A stretch of 13,118 bases of DNA, from the NCBI GenBank assembly GCA_947446835.1, contig CANFHS010000049.1, forward strand, positions 1 to 13,118, given 5' to 3'. The notes under the pieces were generated by a model, which saw only the letters and a program-made list of their open reading frames with translations, did not search any database and was not told where the DNA came from. This DNA is from Bacteriovoracaceae bacterium (GTDB lineage Bacteria; Bdellovibrionota; UBA1018). This document shows positions 12,798 to 13,118 of this stretch, in pieces (position 1 is the stretch's first letter; the number at the start of each line of letters is the position of its first letter). The translations under genes were made by a program, and so were the position numbers.

Positions 12798-13118
12798 TCA
12801 GGGACCAATTCCGCGGTACCCTCCGGGAGATCCGGGGCGGGTGTCCGCAGGATTCAGGGGCCTGAAAATGGGGCGCGACTCACCCGACTGCGAGTCCGGC
12901 AAGGGCTCGCTGATTTCTCGCGGCGGCTCGCGCGGCGGTAGCCCATTCCCAGTCCCAGTCCCAGTCCCGGTGCCGGTGCCTGTGGAACGCGCTACACCCG
13001 TGCCGGTCCCGGTGCCAGTCCCCGTGCCTGTGGAACGCGCTACACCCGTGCCGGTCCCGGTCCCCGTGCCTGTGGCACGCGCTACACCCGTGCCGGTCCC
13101 GGTGCCGGTGCCTGTGGA
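12798..13118 (-). CDS. Alternative reading: Gly-Thr repeat protein, C-terminal part (starts outside window)
   Basis: On the minus strand a frame is open from the window end to a TGA at 12800-12798, about 106 residues. It reads as Thr-Gly alternation interrupted by VARS or VARA, then a Pro/Arg/Glu-rich tail without hydrophobic or Cys-rich features. The Thr-Gly tracts resemble those of the prepilin/Hint protein at 6430-7138, which makes a paralogue plausible. Against it: Gly codons here are almost only GGC and GGG, never GGA, whereas GGA is frequent in the certain Gly-Thr tracts. It also lacks the Cys-rich C-terminus. It would end 32 nt before the PAP2 start on the same strand. It is mutually exclusive with the plus-strand candidate. 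Confidence 0.3.
   Translation of the reverse strand, partial: STGTGTGTGTGVARATGTGTGTGTGVARSTGTGTGTGTGTGVARSTGTGTGTGTGTGNGLPPREPPREISEPLPDSQSGESRPIFRPLNPADTRPGSPGGYRGIGP
12808..12867 (+). promoter_or_regulatory. Leader-like element resembling the lipoprotein gene's 5' region
   Basis: GCGGTACCCT at 12813-12822 and TCCGCAGGA at 12844-12852 match GCGGTACCCT (4540-4549) and TCCGTAGGA (4570-4578). In both places the second block ends exactly 15 nt before an ATG. A CAGGGG ribosome site lies 7 nt before the ATG at 12868, inside the palindrome TTCAGG-GG-CCTGAA (12853-12866). No convincing -35 hexamer was seen upstream. The similarity is read by eye. Confidence 0.4.
12868..13118 (+). CDS. Candidate Pro-Val repeat protein, 5' part (runs off the window)
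   Basis: An open frame from ATG 12868 to the window end, 83 complete codons. The N-terminus is polar and Gly/Ser/Arg-rich (MGRDSPDCESGKG), with no signal peptide. From residue about 28 it becomes Pro-Val alternation broken by the short module ERATP or ARATP. Support: CAGGGG seven bases before the ATG, a leader shared with the lipoprotein gene, and Val codons that are exclusively GTG or GTC (22 of 22), as expected in this high-GC genome. Against: an odd N-terminus, and an equally open Gly-Thr reading on the other strand. The two readings are alternatives; at most one is likely real. No function is proposed. Confidence 0.4.
   Translation, partial: MGRDSPDCESGKGSLISRGGSRGGSPFPVPVPVPVPVPVERATPVPVPVPVPVPVERATPVPVPVPVPVARATPVPVPVPVPV
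12949..13118. repeat. Low-complexity repeat with 42-48 bp higher-order units
   Basis: A six-base alternation is organised into larger units that begin with CCTGTGG at 12979, 13027, 13069 and 13111, spaced 48, 42 and 42 bp. Each full unit carries CACGCGCTACACCCG or AACGCGCTACACCCG followed by a GTGCCGGTCCCGGT-type run. All spacings are multiples of six, preserving both coding frames. The array continues beyond the window. Confidence 0.85.

Noticed and set aside
12949..13118. CRISPR or insertion-sequence terminal repeats at the window end
   Set aside because: Units are contiguous, coding-phase low-complexity repeats with multiples-of-six spacing; there are no spacers and no transposase.

Overview
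The window looks like a piece of a high-GC Gram-negative chromosome. A lipobox lipoprotein, a type IV prepilin N-terminus and several Sec signal peptides point to a diderm. The mixture of a HELGH lipoprotein, a DUF4360-like secreted protein and a bacterial intein-like (Hint) domain in an exported protein would suit a Bdellovibrionota or deltaproteobacterial-type bacterium. That placement is inference from gene content; nothing here fixes the taxonomy. I found no rRNA, tRNA, transposase, integrase or CRISPR array.

Bases 1-4416 form a polyphosphate/phosphate-signalling block. Plus strand: the 3' part of ppk1 (polyphosphate kinase), overlapped by a small SixA-type histidine phosphatase. Minus strand: a nitrilase-superfamily amidohydrolase followed 9 nt later by a Ppx/GppA exopolyphosphatase. 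The two pairs converge on a five-copy 16-bp tandem repeat of small palindromes (2010-2088) that carries the stop codons of both converging genes.

Bases 4417-5596 hold an AT-rich divergent promoter region, a small lipoprotein with an HExxH zinc-protease motif, and recX 7 nt downstream of it.

Bases 5597-8243 are the most distinctive part. A roughly 630-residue protein starts with a type IV prepilin leader. It carries two Gly-Thr repeat tracts flanking a complete-looking Hint/BIL autoprocessing domain and ends in two cysteine-rich repeats. A secreted DUF4360-like protein follows.

Bases 8232-9996 (minus) encode a secreted endonuclease/exonuclease/phosphatase-family protein and an unrecognised HEMIH protein. 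Bases 10046-11863 (plus) encode a two-domain ABC-F ATPase. It converges with, and overlaps by 52 bp, a PAP2 membrane phosphatase (11812-12765, minus).

From about 12949 to the end there is a low-complexity repeat that reads as Pro-Val repeats on the plus strand and Gly-Thr repeats on the minus strand. Both readings are open. The plus reading has an upstream leader strikingly like that of the lipoprotein gene. The minus reading resembles the Gly-Thr tracts of the prepilin protein. The strand cannot be settled inside the window.
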